A stretch of 64,000 nucleotides of DNA from Curtobacterium sp. ZW137 (GTDB taxonomy: Bacteria > Actinomycetota > Actinomycetes > Actinomycetales > Microbacteriaceae), in contig NZ_RJKS01000001.1 in assembly GCF_003762905.1 (NCBI RefSeq), positions 434,001-498,000 of the forward strand, in the 5' to 3' direction. This document shows positions 63,280-64,000 of the stretch, in pieces. The position numbers were made by a program, and so were the translations under genes. Numbering within the stretch: position 1 is the stretch's first letter; each line of letters starts with the position of its first letter. The notes beneath the pieces were generated by a model. That model was not told where the DNA came from, made no database searches, and was given only the letters and a program-made list of their open reading frames with translations.

Positions 63280-64000
63280 ATGTCGAAGACCCCGGTCGTG
63301 TTCATCCACGGCCTCTGGATCCACGCATCTGCCTGGCAACCGTGGATCGACCTGTTCGCCGAACACGGGTACGACGCGGTCGCGCCGGGGTGGCCCGGCG
63401 ACTCGGACACCGTCGACGCGACGCGCGAGGATCCCGACCGTCTCGACGACGTCGGGATCGAACAGATCTGCCGGCACTACGCCGAGATCATCGACACCCT
63501 GGACACGAAGCCCATCGTGATCGGCCACTCCTTCGGCGGTCTCATCGCCCAGGAGCTCCTCGCGAACGGGTTCGCCGTCGCCGGGGTGGCCATCGATCCG
63601 GCACCGATCAAGGGCGTCAAGATCCTGCCCTTCTCGCAGCTCCGGTCGGGCTTCCCCGCGCTCGGGAACCCGAAGAACAAGCACCGCACCGTCGCGCTGA
63701 CCGCGAAGCAGTTCCGCTACGCCTTCGGGAACGCCATCAGCGAGGAGGAGTCCGACGCGCTGCACGCCGCGTGGGCGATCCCCGGACCGGGTCGGCCGCT
63801 GTTCGAGGACGCGGCCGCGAACTTCTCACGCAACTCCCCGGCGACGGTCGACACCCACACTGCAGGGCGTGGGCCGCTGCTGCTGACGTCCGGAACCGAG
63901 GACCACACCGTCCCCGAGTCGGTCACGCGCGCCGTCGTCCGCCTCTACGGTGACAACCCCGACGTGGTCACCGAGTACCGGGAGTTCGAAGGCCGGGGGC
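63280..64000 (+). CDS. Alpha/beta hydrolase, 3' end beyond window
   Basis: About 240 residues are visible, starting MSKTPVVFIHGLWIHASAW. The HGxW oxyanion region, PGWPGDSDTVDATREDPDR, the nucleophile elbow IGHSFGGLIAQELL and the acid region LLTSGTEDHTVPESV are present. The catalytic His lies past the edge. AAGGAGCAACC precedes the ATG, 46 bases after the SDR stop, so the two form one unit. Confidence 0.88.
   Translation, partial: MSKTPVVFIHGLWIHASAWQPWIDLFAEHGYDAVAPGWPGDSDTVDATREDPDRLDDVGIEQICRHYAEIIDTLDTKPIVIGHSFGGLIAQELLANGFAVAGVAIDPAPIKGVKILPFSQLRSGFPALGNPKNKHRTVALTAKQFRYAFGNAISEEESDALHAAWAIPGPGRPLFEDAAANFSRNSPATVDTHTAGRGPLLLTSGTEDHTVPESVTRAVVRLYGDNPDVVTEYREFEGRG

Overview
This is a high-GC actinobacterial chromosome segment. 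Gene content and order point to Microbacteriaceae, and Curtobacterium or a close relative is the best guess from memory of the synteny. The signs are a rpoD with a Lys/Ala-rich N-terminus, sepH, a set of actinobacterial DUF genes (DUF4193, DUF3093, DUF3710, DUF3159, DUF3000, DUF7455), many probably leaderless starts, and a single polar-flagellum-type gene cluster. No rRNA, tRNA, CRISPR array, transposase or prophage gene was seen.

Layout. Positions 1-31.8 kb are core housekeeping: the 5' part of pepA, a PAC2 protein, an MFS transporter, the principal sigma factor rpoD, a MurT/GatD-like pair, a zinc-ribbon small protein, topoisomerase IV parE and parC (convergent), a phosphatase-superfamily protein, sepH, DUF4193, DUF3093, dut-DUF3710-DUF3159, aconitase, dxs, a fadJ/thiolase pair, an RNase D/DUF3000 pair, an alpha/beta hydrolase, sulfurtransferase-sufE and zapE. 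Positions 31.8-40 kb are more accessory: an ammonium transporter with a GlnR-type box, a (GT)37 tract, a tyrosine-phosphatase-like gene, an aldo/keto reductase, a ChaB protein, an orphan KAS III, an EcsC-like protein, a beta-helix protein and an AbiEi/endonuclease-like protein. Positions 40.1-58.4 kb are one flagellar block. On the minus strand are flgN-flgK-flgL-fliW. On the plus strand are fliA, fliC, fliD-fliS-fliT and flgB-flgC-fliE-fliF-fliG-fliH-fliI-fliJ-NlpC/P60-fliK-flgD-flgE. Three sigma-28-like promoters with a shared CTNA-N16/17-CCGAYA layout serve the flgN, fliC and flgB units. The export gate, C-ring (fliM/fliN), motor and csrA genes are not here. Positions 58.4-64 kb hold a secreted GH16 enzyme, a DHFR-like protein, unknown genes, a MmyB-type regulator, an SDR and the 5' part of an alpha/beta hydrolase.

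The most interesting object is the murT/gatD-like pair at 4.7-6.7 kb. Both proteins are cysteine-free: the GatD-like subunit has Gly where the glutaminase nucleophile Cys should be, and the MurT-like subunit lacks the zinc ribbon. In a lineage whose group B peptidoglycan crosslinks through the D-Glu alpha-carboxyl, this suggests a ligase that attaches something other than glutamine-derived ammonia. Secondary interests are several families of intergenic repeats: palindromes, minisatellites, a repeated hairpin at convergent gene ends and a (GT)37 tract.
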